In this document: positions 31,901 to 46,900 of the stretch, piece by piece
Layout: every line of letters begins with the position of its first letter
Numbering within the stretch: the stretch's first letter is position 1
Assembly (NCBI RefSeq): GCF_040954835.1
Contig: NC_090704.1
Span: 11,987,501 to 12,051,500, forward strand
From: Lepisosteus oculatus
Taxonomy: Eukaryota > Chordata > Actinopteri > Semionotiformes > Lepisosteidae
Direction of reading: 5' to 3'
Length of the DNA: 64,000 nt
Notes under the pieces: model-generated
Database searches by the model: none
Told to the model about the DNA's origin: nothing
Seen by the model: only the letters and a program-made list of their open reading frames with translations
Made by a program: the position numbers and the translations under genes

Positions 31901-34900
31901 ATGCGTCATGCAGTGATTTGCTGGCTTTGATTCACATATTGTGGCCCAGGGGTCAGCAGTCACCACATATAGTTTTAGAATACTGTTATAGAGTGCTCAA
32001 CCTAACGTTTAGGGAATTGTTTTCATTAATAAACCTGCCTTTTGTGAAAAGATGCTCTATAATATTATAAGCATTTAAAAATAATGCTTTACAAATGATC
32101 TTCAACGATTACTGTAATAGATGAGATGAACTAGTGGGAGTTATAAAATTACCTATGAATTCTCTAAGAATTCCAGCAAAACCCTATTAGTCATCCTTAT
32201 TTTAAGGAATGTGGGTGGCATTTAGTCAATTTTACTTCATACCTCATATTTTGTAAGTCTGCTCAGAAAGAAATAATCATTACCAACTTCCACAGAACTG
32301 ATAATAACAGCCAAATACCTTCCTTGTTGAAACGGGTAATAGGTATTTAGAATTGCTCCTTCAGAAGAAATTCTACTGCTACTTTCTTTTACATGTTGTT
32401 GGATTCCCTCAATTTTTAATTGACAGTAACCTCGAAAGACTAGGACAAAATCCAATGGGAGGGATCCAATACTTTGAAAAAGTATTCAATTTTCATATAA
32501 TTGCTTTAAAACCTGCATCTGTGACACTCTGAAGCAGCAAACTCTGTTATACAGATAACCTACTCTGTAGATTCAAAGCAAAAAAACAAAAAGAAAGATG
32601 TAATTAGAAATGAAAGCTGAATATCAACATCATCATTGCATACACTGCTGTGGTCCAATCTAAATTAAAGCATGCAAAATTACCTTAACAAGCCACACAA
32701 TTAGTTGTGTAGCATCTTTCTGTTTGCAGGAATAGTGGTTCAAATGATTCCAGAATTAATACGCCTACTGTACATGTGTACTGTAACTGAGTGACTACTC
32801 AGTAACTTTTAAGCAAAGGTTTAACCATGAAGAGCAAGGAACTTTAAAAAAAACTTTAAAAAAAGTTATAGTTAAAGTTATATAAAGACAAAGAACATGA
32901 GAAGGGCATACATTTCAAATACCTTAAATATTTATATGATCATTGTAAATATATGTAAAGAATAATATCTGATTAAATCCTCCTTCAGATTTAATTTAGG
33001 AACATAAAATCACTTAGCAGAACAGCAAAACATAGATTCAAAGCACAAAGCCAAAGTTAACCTGAGTCTCTTATGAAAGGCACTTCTGTGTCAAGTTTAG
33101 TGTAAACATAATATAAACATTTGACTTAAAAGAAAATTGCATTAGTATGATAGGGCCTTTGGAATCCTTGTGTAATAGGTAGTGTGTGGGTGATTAAACT
33201 GGATAATCCTTGTAGATGGAATATAAAAGTGTTGGAACAGCCAGTTATGAAGGTGAATCTTAGGAGTGCTGAGTACTTGCATCCTATCAGAGCAAAGGTA
33301 GAAGGACCAGGTGTGCAACACACAGTTACAAGGAATGAAGATGAGACTATAACTGAGAACACTGTTACGATCCCTGCCTCCCGGCAACGGAAGAGGCAGA
33401 AGAAGGCGTAGCCTTACTTCATCAGTCTACCTATCAGTTTACTTATTCACCACCACACCCCCGTCTCATCCTGTACTTAAACACCTGTCTTTTCCTACCT
33501 CCTCGCTCAGTATTGGTTTTCCTTTCGAGCTTCCTAGTTGCGCTACTCCTTCTTCTGCTTTGTGTTTTTCTTGGTTTTTGGATTACGGTTTTTCCCCCTT
33601 TGACTACAGTTTTTTGGATCACAGCTTGGCTTCGGTACTCACTCTCTGTTTTGGATCTCTGGCTTCCCCTGGACTCTCGGTTTGCTCTATCGTCTACGGT
33701 TTCGGATCATGGTTTGGCTTTGGTAACTCGTTCCCTGTTTGGATCTCTGGCTTCCCCTGGATTCTCGGCTCGTTTCTTCGACTACTGTTTTCTTTGGATC
33801 ACGGCTAGGCTTTATCAGCTCCTGGAAGTGGGTTCATTCACTGGTTTCGGTTTCTCTTACCGAATCCCTAACAAACACTACTTTTTTAAACTATTTCACA
33901 GTCTGTAAGGGATCACAGAAACATAGCTTATCAAAAAGGAAAATGATGAAAGTCACACTGGAGATAATGACCTGGTTAGGTATATCGTTCTTAGAATAAT
34001 GTATTTTCTTGTGTAAAACCATGTATCTGGGGTCACACTTTTTATTAATACTGAAAGGTTTTGAAAAAAACTAGTGTCTTTGATATTAAACATATTTGCT
34101 TCACATAGGATATATATATTGTAGGGGATTGGTAATCATATTATTTATTTTATTTTTGATAAAAGCTTGTGACAAAGAGAACAGCTGGCAGTTATATGAA
34201 ATTATACATTGCTTTACTCACTTATGCATTCTGGAACTTGACTCCACCGTCCCTTTTCACAAAAAATCAATTTTTGTCCTTGAATTTCGTATGTTTCCTC
34301 ACAGCTGTATTCCACCTGGGAACCATCACGATATTCATCCAGTAAGGGTGTAATAATTTTTGCATGTTCTACATGAGGAGGGGCATCACAAAGTTTAGTC
34401 TGTACTGTATAGGAGACAAAATTGTAAAAGTCTTTACATTTCTCTATCCTTCTTAGAGAACAATGAGTTTCTGGTGCTTCATCTTTAAAACATTAACTAG
34501 TAATGATCAAAACCTATCAAAACATATTCAGTGAATCAAAAAACATTTTAGATTGTAAACTAAATGCAATTGTTCTTGTAGTAAAGAGTCCTTGATCTCC
34601 TGTACCAGTTTCAATGTAACAAGTACAGTAAATGCCTTTTTAAAACCCAAGATTTTAAAACCTGTTGAACAACAAAATCTGTGAACCTGGGAGTTTCATT
34701 TGATGGTTGCAAATTAAGCTTGTGAGCACTGACTATCTGGCCACGTTAACAGCTGTGCAATTGAAAACAACTAACAGTTCGATTATTAAACAGGCTGAAC
34801 AAGCTTATCAGAAGAGCAAGCTCTGTCATTGGGTCTGGCCTGGACCCCCTGGAGGTAGTGGCTGAGAGGAGAATGGTGTCCAAACTAGAGGCCATCATGG

Positions 34901-37900
34901 ACAACTCCCATCCCCTCTATGACATGCTTGTAGAAATGAAGAGCATGTTCAGCAATAGACTGACCCATCCAAGGTGCAACAGGGAGCACTACAGGAGGTC
35001 ATTCTTGCCTTCTGCTATAAGTACAACAGATCCACCTTGCGTCTGGGCAGAGGCAACATTGACAGTGATCTGTTTCTGGACTGAACAGTAAACTGATACA
35101 TCTGTTCTTTTTCTTTTTCCCATTTACAATATATGTGCAGGGATTTGTGCAATACATTTATATTTATATTGTGCAATACAACTTTTTTTGTGTACTGTTC
35201 TGTTCTGTTTTGTTCTTTGTGTGTTCTAGACTCTTCTTAGTGTACTTCTCACTGTACTGATTGTATTGTATGTACTGTATTATTATTATTGTATCATTCA
35301 TTACACTGTTGCTGTGTTGTCTGTGTTAAGCTGCTGTTGCACTTCAATTTCCCTCACGGGATCAATACAGTAGCTATTGTGATGGCAATATGTGACTACT
35401 GTGTCATAAAGAGCTTGATCTTTTACAATGTCAAATGTCTTATGAAAAGGAGAATGATACTTTTGCAAGACTATTAATACTATAATCATTTACTCTCTGC
35501 AAAGTGTGCTGTTATATAAATTTAAAATCAAATAGGACACATATATATAGTATACAGTATATGCATTTATATGAATGTATTATATACATTTATAAATTCT
35601 ATTTTTTTAATAAAATGAGATTCTAAATTGCATAAGCATGGCAAATCTAAGGTTAGGTGTACAAGAATATTTAGTTCACTAAATTAACACAATAGTCTCT
35701 GTGTGTAATTAAAGTGGTTTAGTTTGACTTCCGAGTAAAAGCATTATTTATTTCTCAAATCAGTGTTCTCTCAAATAATTAAAGCAAGAGCTCACTACGT
35801 GAAATAACATATTGATGTGCTGAAGACCACTGATCACTTAAAACACATCGGGGATAAAATGGAAGAGCAGCACATATCATATTTTCCTTTGAGTACAATG
35901 AAGAGAAGGAATGGGAATCATACCATCCAGACATTCAGGCCCTCCTTCCCAACTAAGCAGCTAAGGAAACACCAAGCTGGTCATACTGTAGATACTACAG
36001 TGAAGCCAACAGTCACTTTGAAAATTTGCAAAATTCCAGGTCTGAAAATGGGAGTCATTGTTCCTAAAGACAATATCCTGGTCTGACATAAACCTGGCCT
36101 TATGCAGTATGTACAAGTTATAACAAGAAAACTTCCTAAAAAATGACTTCTTAAATCTCATAAAAGACACACTGAACACAAATGGCAGAAGGTTTTATGG
36201 TAAGGAAAGACACAAATTGAAATTACTGGTCTAACAGCAAAGCGTTATATCTAGCATAAGCCAAACATAGCACATCACTCATCATCATAGATGTGGATGC
36301 TTGTAAGGAAAAAGGGATTGTGAGTAGCATATTTGAATCCTAGAGAAAAGCCTGCTTGAGTCAGCTAAAAGTCTAAAAGTAGTTTAAAAATTCACACTTC
36401 AGTAGAAAAACAAACTGAAGCACAAACCCAAAGGCACAATGAAGGGGTATGACAAAAAGAGAATGAATGTTCTTCAGTGGCCCAGACAAAGGTTTGACTT
36501 AGAAGGAAGCCTGACTTAACAGTTGAGTTAACAATTAGGTTTCACTGTTTTGTACACTCCCAAATGGCCAGATTTCTTAAAACTCTCTTGAGTGGAGGTG
36601 TACAGTAACTTGTGTATTCTAAACGTGATAAGCTACATGAAAAGGAATAGGGTCTTAACTGATTAGGGTCTTGGTTAATTGCATAGGCTGACCTAACTTT
36701 CTGACCTTGTTTACACCTTATATGGTAAGAAAGTGCTACTGACCAATCATAAATGTATGTTTTTGTGCGAAACCTCAAGAATAAAAGCCTGTTGCTGTCC
36801 TTAGAAAGTGAGTGAGAGATGAAGTGGACCTGTAACTTCGTCTGTGCTCCTTTCTTTATTTCAATAAAGAAATCTCCAGCTCCATTTACCAGAGTCATGT
36901 GGTTTACTGAGAAAAGAGGTGCTGAAACCCAGGACCTTTGTGGCTTTGAGTGTCACTGTGGAGAGGACATTCCTGACACCAACTGGCATTACAAGGTAGG
37001 GAGAATCTCCTTTATTTGATGCGGGGAGGAAGGGGTTGTCAAGTTAAAATTTTATGATTTTGATACATAAAATATTCATGAAAAAGTTGGAATACTGCTG
37101 CGTACTTTTTTTTAGCTACCGCTACCATCTATTGCATGTGCATTAGGTATATATTACATTATTCTTCTGATTTTATTTTCCTCTACCAAAATCTACCTTT
37201 AGATTTTCTCGATGTGTGGATGTAAATCTGAAAGAGGCACATTGCTTTCACAACAAGCTACAGTATAATAATAAACTCTTTTTATATATCCAACTGAGTA
37301 ATTCTGTTTTGATAAAATAGACCTACTCTTTAATTAATTTAATATTTAACATACTGTAATATACAGTTTAAAATGAATAAAAGTTTAAACAGTATTCAAT
37401 CTAAATTCTATAACTTGAAAAAGATTGTCTCAAGGGGCTCAGCATTGACAGGGATTTGAAACCAGGTGTTTTTTGGCTTCCATACGCCACGTTAAGCATT
37501 CATTGCGCCACCTAGCAGTTGTACAAAATGGTACAGTCCAAACACAGATTTATTTTTTAAAAAGGGTTGTGTTACAGTGCGTTAGGGCATGTGCAATGCA
37601 AAGTGCTGCGGTATCCGACACGCATTCTGAATGATGGTTGGATCTGTATGGTAAGAAACTGCTACTGACCAATCATAAATGTATGTTTTTGTATGAAAAT
37701 GTTGCTCATCTTCAAGATTAAAAGCATGCTGCCGTTCCTAGAAAAGTGAGTGAGATATAAGGTGAACCTGTTAACTCAGACAGTCCTCCTTTCTTTATTG
37801 CAATAAAGAAATCTCCAGCATGATTTACCAGAGTCATGTGGTTTACTGAAAAAAGAGTCTAACACTTGAAGCCAAGAATATTTATGGCGAGACATGATGG

Positions 37901-40900
37901 TTATAGTCCATCAACTATTAACAACAATCCTGTCAGGACAATATTTTTGGAAGGATGAATACACATAATTACAACCTCCCAGTGTGCAAATGGGTGCAGT
38001 CTCATCTAAAAATAATGACTTCCTGATGAAGTTCCTTCCACCAAGTACTGCCTTAGAAGACTTAATACTTATATAATCAGTGAATTCCATTTTGTATATA
38101 TTTACAGAGGTTTGCAGACATTTACCCTTCATCACATATGTGTTAAATTTAATCATGTTTTGAAGAAAATAATTAAGATAAATTACAAAAATTGTAAACG
38201 TTACTGAAAACTCATGAACTTGCTATATTATTGGCAGGAGTGAATACATTTTGCAAGACAGTTTTCTTTTCGTTGTGGATAAGGACATGATTAATAATGA
38301 ACGTATAGCCTGCATTACTTACATGTACATTCTGGAATCTGGCTCCACTGTCCATTTTCACAGAAAACGTCTTTGTCCCCTTTAATTTTATAATTGGTAC
38401 GACATTTATATTCCACTTTAGAACCATTTTCATAGACAGACTGACGTGGTGGGCTAATTGCATTGTCTACATAAGGAGGCTCATCACAAGGTTTAGTCTG
38501 AACTGTTAGAGAAAAAATAAATGTCAGCAATTTTCCATTCTTCTGAGAAAACGTTAATTTTTTCACTAGACTTTCATTAGGAATGATCTAATCTAAAGGT
38601 TTTTTTATCCTTAAAAACTTTTAATATTAGTAAAGTAAATGCAACTTAGTTTTTGCTGTGATCAGGAATCCTTGATTATCTGTACCTTATTAAGTACAAT
38701 AAGCAATTGTGTTTTTCAAAACTGAGATCTTTAGTATATTGTGCATACTGTACTTCCTCTTCTAAAACTGTGGCTCCAGAGATCTATACAAATAACACAC
38801 TCAGAATATATTTTTTCCAAAGTTAAGGGATTGTCCTGGTTTTAATTTAAAAGTACTTAATATTAACATATTTTAACATACAGTATAGTAATACAAGGTA
38901 ATAAAACAATGTTGTGAACTTGTATCTTTATCAAATCTAAGTATAAGTTCTCTAGATTCAAGAAATTCACTATCCTGACTACTACCAAACCACCACTATC
39001 GCTATGCAACTCTCTTTTATACTGTATGCTAACACACCACTAATGTCCCTTATGTGAGAATGGGCCCTCAAGCCCATCACCGATAACCTGCATTACCTAG
39101 CACACAAATTTCTACAATTGTTAGAGGCACTTTAGTGACCTCCAGTGGTCGATTGGTTGCTACTGTAGCCCCTCCATCTTCTGCACTACACTTCTCTGAA
39201 GATGCTTCAGTCTGCTTTCAGTTTCATCCAGAACTGTTCTGATGAACCAGCAGCCATATCACTCTGCAACTCACAACTGGCAACCCACTGAAACTAAGCA
39301 GGTGTGAGCCTGGTCCGTACCTGGATGGGAGACCTGGGACAAACTAAGGTTGCTGCTAGAAGAGGTGTGAGTGGGGCCAGCAGGGGGCACTCCTTCGGAT
39401 GAGATGTAAAACTGAGGTCCTGACTCTCTGTTGTCATTACAAATCCCAGGGCGTTTCTCGAAAAGAGTAGGGTTGTAACCCCGGCATCCTGGTCAAATTC
39501 CCATTGACCCTTACCAATCATGGCCTCCTAATAATCCCCATCTATGAACTGGCTTCATTACTCTGCTCTCCTCCCCACTGATAGCTGATGCATGGTGAGC
39601 GTTCTGGCGCACTATGGCTGCTGTCGCATCATCCAGGTGGATGCTGGTTTGGCTCAGTAACAACCTGGCTGAATTAGGAATCAAGACTTTGCATCTATGC
39701 CCATCTGTCTCTCGATTCTGCCTCTATGCTGGACACCCTAACTGGGTCAAGCTAATCCTACGGTGCACACTGATTCCAAATCAATTTGTGGTAGTCATTC
39801 TCTTGTTGTTCTTTCGTATTTTCTTACTTCTTTTACATTTTCTGTGCTGTGTGCAGTGATGAGCATGGTCTCTGCACCAGTCACACCATCTGATGTGAGA
39901 CATATCTGTGGTCCATTAAATGGCCTGAGGTACTGTCAGTTCTCCATGAGACATTACTTGTGCCAGCAATTTGGTTCCCATTAACTCTTCAGATGCTTTT
40001 TCCCTTCTTTTTCATAAAGGCGGACTGTTGCCAAACACCAGACATGATGAACGTAGCAATGCCCCCATAAACACTTTGTTGCTCCTCCCAGGCCTTTGTG
40101 TGCATATCCTGGATTCCATCTACCATGGCAATGAGGGCTTTCATGGAGTAGGGAGTCTATTGATGTATGACTTTACTCAGGATTTATAAAGGCAAATGAC
40201 AATACCTGTCTTTATCAGGTTACCACATTGAGTGAGCTCTAGATCTGTATTGTCTGTCACATTGTGAATAAGCTGGATGAATGTGTCCAGTTCTATATTT
40301 GCACTGGACCAAGTTAGTGTGAGTGTTTGTGCTTGAGAGTGCTCGATTTATGCTTACCCATGAAAAGTATGGACACCCTAGAACTAAGGCCAAAATTCCA
40401 CAATTAACATTTGGCATATTCACTTGAAAACGAGACATCTCATATGAGATACAAAGAGAAATTAAAGGATTAAATTTCTTTATCGTCTGTTAATTTTAGA
40501 TAATTTTAGAGGAAGATCATAATGTTTGGAAGAACATGGACAAAGCCTTGTGTGAATGGGACAGGTTTTTTCTGTATTCTCTATACTAGTGTCAACTACT
40601 GTGGAAACTAAATTATCATCTGAAAAAATCCATTAAAGATTAGAAAAAAGTAATGCTGACATTACTCACGTATACATTGTGGCTTTTGGCTCCATTTTCC
40701 CTTTTCACAGAACATGTACTCTACTTTGATTTCATATGTTTCCTCGCATCTGAATTCCACTCTGGAACCATCACGATAAAATCTTTGAAACGGTTCCATA
40801 ATAACTGCATGTTCAACACGTGGAGGGGTTTCACAAACTTTAACTCTTACTGGATAAAAGACAAAATAGTAATTTTTTACAGATTTAAATCATTCCTTCC

Positions 40901-43900
40901 TTTAAAACATTTTTGGAAACTTGCTTGGCAAAATTCTATACATTAAAGAAATTACATATGTATAGAAAGACCATCTTCAATACATTGTACCTGTTTCAAT
41001 GCACCGAAACACCATTTAAAAGTGAATACAAATTTAGCTTCATCTTAACTTTGCTTGCATCTGTATGGAAAATGTTACATACTGTATTGTTTATGAGTGT
41101 CATTAAGTGTATAAATAGCAAATGTTAAAATCAAGTTTTAGAAAGTACACTCTGTTCTTACTACATATTTTCTCTAATAATTTAAGACTGTATAACAATA
41201 TAACAATATAAACTATTTTATTATGTACTTTTCTCACAAATGTTCTTAATCCCTGTTTTAAATTGAGTGATTATGTTTTAAGCATTACAAATAACAGATT
41301 CTGTTCACAATTTTTTTAAATGTTTTCTACATTTGCTTTACTGTACTTACAAATGCAGTTTGGAACCTTCCATTTTCCTTCAATGCATGTTGCAAAGCTT
41401 TCCTTTTCAAATTCAAATGGTTCAAGACATTCGTAGTGTACTAAGCTTCCATGTGGAAAAAATGATGACTTATTATCTTTCACTTTTGCATTTCTGACTG
41501 TTGGAAGAGTGGCACAACTGTCTTCAGCTAATAAAGAAATGTAAATTGCTGTTCAGACACAATCCAAACTATGCACATTATTAATGTGAAATGTCATAAT
41601 ACATTGTATTAGTTATTCCTGTTGGAGACAAAATGCATTTTAAGAGGCATACAAAGCAAAATAATTTTTTCCAGTATTTGTTCCAGTTTAATTGCCTCCA
41701 AATATAGTATATACAGTACATTTACTGTACAGGTAATTAACATTTCTAGTTGGATTCTCAGGTACACATGTGAAGAGTTTAAAAGCTTTTATACCATCAG
41801 ACTCAACATCAAGATTTTATGATATTGAAGACATACAGTATTCGCTTACGTATGCACTGTGGAGTTTCTGACCATTGGCCACTGATGCACTGAATTGTTC
41901 CCCACCACCCTTCTGTTGAGGGTTTATATTTTGGACTGCAGGCATACAAAACATTGCTTCCATTGTCATAAACCTCCTTCTTTGAAGAAAAATATCCATT
42001 AGGTAAATTGGGCTTAGTGCACATTCCATGTTTTGCTAAAGAAAATAAATAAATGTCAGCAAAAATGAAACTGTAAATCATCAATTAATTTACTTAAGAA
42101 TTTGTGCAGAAAAATAAGTATGTACTGGCAATACATCTCGGCTTTGTGAAAGAAAATACTGTATTAATTATCTACTGTAGCTATTTCTGTATTTTGTGAA
42201 GAAAAAAAACAATTAAATTATATGTTTCACAAAAATAGTTTTGTATAAAGTATTTCGAATTAAACAGTTTTTACAGCAAGTCTTCTTTTTTTTTCTTTTT
42301 GACCTTGTGACTGTACAGGGTTCTGTTTTCTGTTACCCAGCATCTTCTTGGCAGTTTCAAAACAGAATAATGCATTTGCATCTCAGTTAAACCCCATACA
42401 CAAGATTGGTGTAAAGCCAGTCTAATGGCTTCTATGAATTTAAACGTGCATTTATAAACAAGTATAGATTTACCTTTTACTTTACCTAAAGTGGTGTGGG
42501 AATACGGATCAAGCTTCCCAGCCGTGTTGTTGAAGCCAATACAGTGGTTTCTTTCAGGAAATAGTAGGGTGTGATTACTGGATCAATTAACTACTAACTA
42601 CCAAATGGACTAGGTGGGCCAAAGGGCCTCCACTTATGTTCTTATTGGTGACTTTGTGCGAAAATTATGAATTCTACATTTTCAAAAATCAAAATATATA
42701 AGGTGGATGACAAATAAGGGTAAATAAGCAGAAAGACCCGTGAGTGAATTACTTTTAAACTTACCTGTACAAGAAGGAAGTTTGTCCCAGCCATTTTTAC
42801 CACATGTGAGCCTTTGTGGTCTTTCTGGTTCAAAATTTGAATCACATCGATAATTAAGAACCTGGTTGTGTTTATATTGTGTTTTAGCTTTTTCGGTTAC
42901 TCTTCCATTTTCAATAATCGGTAGGTCACAAACAATTTCTAAAAAATACAGAATATAGAACTGTGACTGTAAGACCATTTAACAAATAACTCCCCTCTCT
43001 TAAAACTCAGAGCCACACATTCAGAAAGACTGAACATAGGAAATGCTACGTTTTTTTTGTAAAAAGTACTATGAGGGCATTTCAGGTGGCACCATTAGTA
43101 AAGGCACTAACTTCAAGCCTTAGGTCAGGTCACTAGTCAACAGTGACTGGGTCTAAACAATGAGAGTGTACTGCCAGTTCACAGCTGCTGTTAGGTAGTC
43201 AGGGCAGTAAAGCTTGTAATATGAAATTCTTATGGTAATACCAGTATACAATAATTTGTTTGTGCATGTTGTTACTGGGCATTTAAATTTGAATCAATTA
43301 AATATAACAATTCTCATCCAGTATAAAGTGATTTAAGTAAAAAAAGAAAAGAAATTACCATGACAAATTGGTTCCGGCTCAAATCCATCGAATTTACATT
43401 TTGCTCTTTGATGTGTTTCTGGTTTGTATCCTGAATCACAAAAGTAAACTATTTCTTGGTCATAATTAAATACAGCTCTTGGATACACACCCCAACTATC
43501 TACTTCCTTGACACGTAAGCCTTTACCTCTAGGGCGCTGACAAGTAATAGCTGAAAAAAGAAAAAAGATAAAAGTTCATTCGTTTCTTCAAAAAGGCAAC
43601 ACCATTTGAAATATCATGTGCAGAACATTGTGTAATATTTAGGTTAGTATTCACAAACATCCCAACGTGGTTAGAAGTGTGTGGGAGAAAGACTATGCAC
43701 ATATAATGAAATGCGCAAACCATGAAATAAAATGTTGTACACAAACATGTAAAATTTTGCAGGTATTGAAATGTATAAATGTTGAATATGCTGAATGCAG
43801 GTATTTAATTTATACATGTTGAATATGCTAAATGCATGCACATTATGTAGACCAGAAGTTCTCAACTGGTGGGAAAAATAAGGTTTCAAAAGGGTCACAA

Positions 43901-46900
43901 AAGCTTTTACAGCTTATTTGAAATACATGCCAATTTTTTGCAACTATTAATATAAGCCAACTTTTTTATAGTATTTTATAAGTAGAAACATCAGACTCTG
44001 CTTCTAATCGAGCTTCTTCCGATATTTATTTAGTCACTGACTTGCATTTGCTACAAACCACCAAATTCTTTGAAACAAAGATTCTGATCCAATCACAGTA
44101 ATTTATTATTCTCTGTGCATCCATTTTCATCCGCCTACTGCACATAGTACATGCGAGGCTGGGGTTTCTGCACTTTCAGTGATATCAAATATGCACCTCA
44201 ACAGACTAGCTGTTGAAAATGACTTGCGTTGTACTCTCAAAATATGTGGTAAATATGCTGCATCAGAACTCACTTTGATAATGTTTTATCAAAAACATTG
44301 ACCTCTTTAATTTAAGAGGTCAACTCTTAAATTCAATAAACTATGTTCAAATGTGAATTTGAATCATACTATAAGTTAAAAAATAGTTTAAATAAAATTA
44401 TTAGCCCATACACTGTGGGGTGTATGTGTGTGTGATTTCATGTGAACTGAAAGGGGAGCATTGTATTTCATAGGTTGAGAACCACTGATGGAGACAAAAG
44501 TAAAAATGGTAACAGTATGAATGTGGTGTTCACAGAACTCTAAACCAAACCTATCATGTGTACATATTTGAATGTATGAATGTGTTTTAGATTCTTCTTT
44601 AAAAAACTACTCTGCAGTAGGAGTTCATCTGAACATGGAGGCCCTCCTTAAAATTTGAGAAAAATACTATTATTGAAGGAAAAAGGATTAAGAAAATTAC
44701 TTCTCCACATTCCCAGTCTCTTCCCATTTATAATCAGTGGTATTGACGTACATCATTAAACCTAGACAGATTATATCTTAGCAGGAACAGGCATAGGTTC
44801 ATTCCATGTTGAAAGGTAAAGAAAAGAAACACAAAGTTTTGGCTATGGAGCCATCTTCTGGTGTGCGGGAGGAAGGAAATGAACAGAAAATAAGGTATAG
44901 AAGAAACATGAAAAAACAAAAATGTTTTGGCTGTGGAGCTACTGTATGAAGGGATAGGATAAGGCATAGGAGAACAAAAGACCAAGTATTTGAGAAGGGA
45001 TGTGGAAGAGGGAGGGGTAGGGCATGAAGCAGATGAGAATGAGTGTCTAAACACAGGGACAACAGGAGGAGAGGGGTGAAAAGATGAAGTCTGCAAATGC
45101 ATAGAGGATTTAGAAGGAGATGAGTCTGTCATTTTAAGATTTTGGTTTTGGGTGTCTTTCTGCAGTAGTCATTCTGAAACCCTTCTGTAAGGATGGAAAT
45201 GGAGAGGTAAGAAAGATTTTGGCTCTTGGAGGTGAAATGGGGAACTATCAATTTGGAGAGACCTTTGATCCTCACAGCTCTGACATGTTCCCTGAAACTG
45301 TCTGTCCGGCTTCTTCTTGTCTCACCAATGTAAATGGCTGTGCATCTTCTGGATTAGATGCAGTAAATGGGGTTGCTGGAAATACATGATGTCATCTGGG
45401 TGATCCGGAATTGTCCAGGGGGGCTTGAATGTGTGTAGTTACCTGCTTGAGCTTCTTCTAATATCTTCAAGTGCTACTTCTGTTAAGGAATGTATTCTCA
45501 TAAGAACTGTTTTTAGGTTACACTGTATGTGCATTTGTACAGAGAGATAGGTAGCCGTGCTAATGACTTCCGTTGTGAATGTATACATACAACACATAGT
45601 ATACACTATTTACAGTATTTTTGATTTTGCATTATCTTTCATCTGTGAATGAAATGGAAGCACATAACAAATGAAAAACTAAATCTAACTAATTCTTTGC
45701 AACTAATGATGTATTAATACATTCTAAGATGTCATAATACATTGTGTTCAAAGTCATCATTCAATTCTGAAACTACACATGGAAATGTAAGTTAATACTT
45801 TAGAAGATAAAAATCAAAGGACCCTTGTTACAAGGTCAAATACCTGACTCTGCAAAAAAAAGTTCCTATTTAAGGTACCTATTTTTAATGGCTTCACTAA
45901 GTGATGTACATTATAATTAATTATGTTTATTTAAACCGGTCAAAAATTTCAAAAAATGTAAATCAGTTTTAACATAATGATTGCATTCAGAATGGGATTA
46001 ATCAAGATGTATTCAAACCTCCAGGATGTCTTTAAAAAACATGTTATGTTAATTGTTCTTACGGTAACAGTAGGGGTTCATTGACCACCCTTTAGTTTCA
46101 CTTGTCCAATTGTCTGTGCAGGTCAGTGTAACACTCCTCGTGTTAGTAATAGTTTTATATCCAGACTGACATTTTAAGATAGCCTGTTCTCCAACATGAT
46201 AGATGCTTTTGCTATAATCTCCAAAATCTGAATTTACAGGTTTTTCGCATGTTACTTCTGTAAAAAGAAAGGTATTTTAAATTCAGATAAGGAAGAAATA
46301 GGATACAGCAGAAATATGATTAGAATTCATATGTAATATACTATAAGCAGTATGATACACTGTGCCACATTCAGTACATTTACCTTCAAATGTTGTCCCT
46401 TTTTGCACAGTGCTGTAAAACTGTTATTCAAAAGCTGACCAATCAAAATTAAGACTTCTAAATGTTAGATAAGTTATAGTAAATATCAGCATTAACTAAA
46501 TAGAAAAAAATAAACATGTTGATTGCACAAGTATTCAGATCTGTAAACATAATATTAAGAGGACATAGCTTTGGCAGCAATTACATCCACAAGTCTTTTT
46601 GGTAAGTTCCTACCAGCATTGCATGTCATTTGTTCAATCTTTTTCAAGTTGGTGGGGAATTGGTTTAAGACAGCAATTTTTTTCAGAAGTCTTTCCACAG
46701 ATTCTCAATAGGTTTCAAGTCAAGGCTTTGACTGGACCACTCAAGGATATCCCCTGATCCCCTACATATTCTTACGCTAACTGTAAACTGTGCGTACATA
46801 AACTGTACGCATTGTGGTATTCATCAACTTTGTTTTTTTTTCTACCATATCTTGATGTGTTCTTTTCAGAGACTTAATCCCTCACTTGCTATGTAAATGT

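Noticed and set aside
32237..32455. 72-codon minus-strand open frame in cfh intron 14
   Set aside because: It has only one cysteine, no CCP pattern and no family I recognise; open frames of this length are expected by chance.
33513..33999. Long overlapping plus-strand open frames rich in Leu, Ser and Phe
   Set aside because: They fall in a C/T-rich tandemly repeated LTR-like sequence; all three frames are open for composition reasons.
37430..37520. Possible tRNA gene on the minus strand (box-B-like GGTTTCAAATCCC)
   Set aside because: No convincing acceptor stem or A box; similar sequence at 6540-6680 indicates a repeat, perhaps an old tRNA-derived SINE.
39250..39360. A 5S rRNA gene
   Set aside because: Only a diverged 5S-like head attached to a SINE body; the three copies share that body, so it is a SINE.
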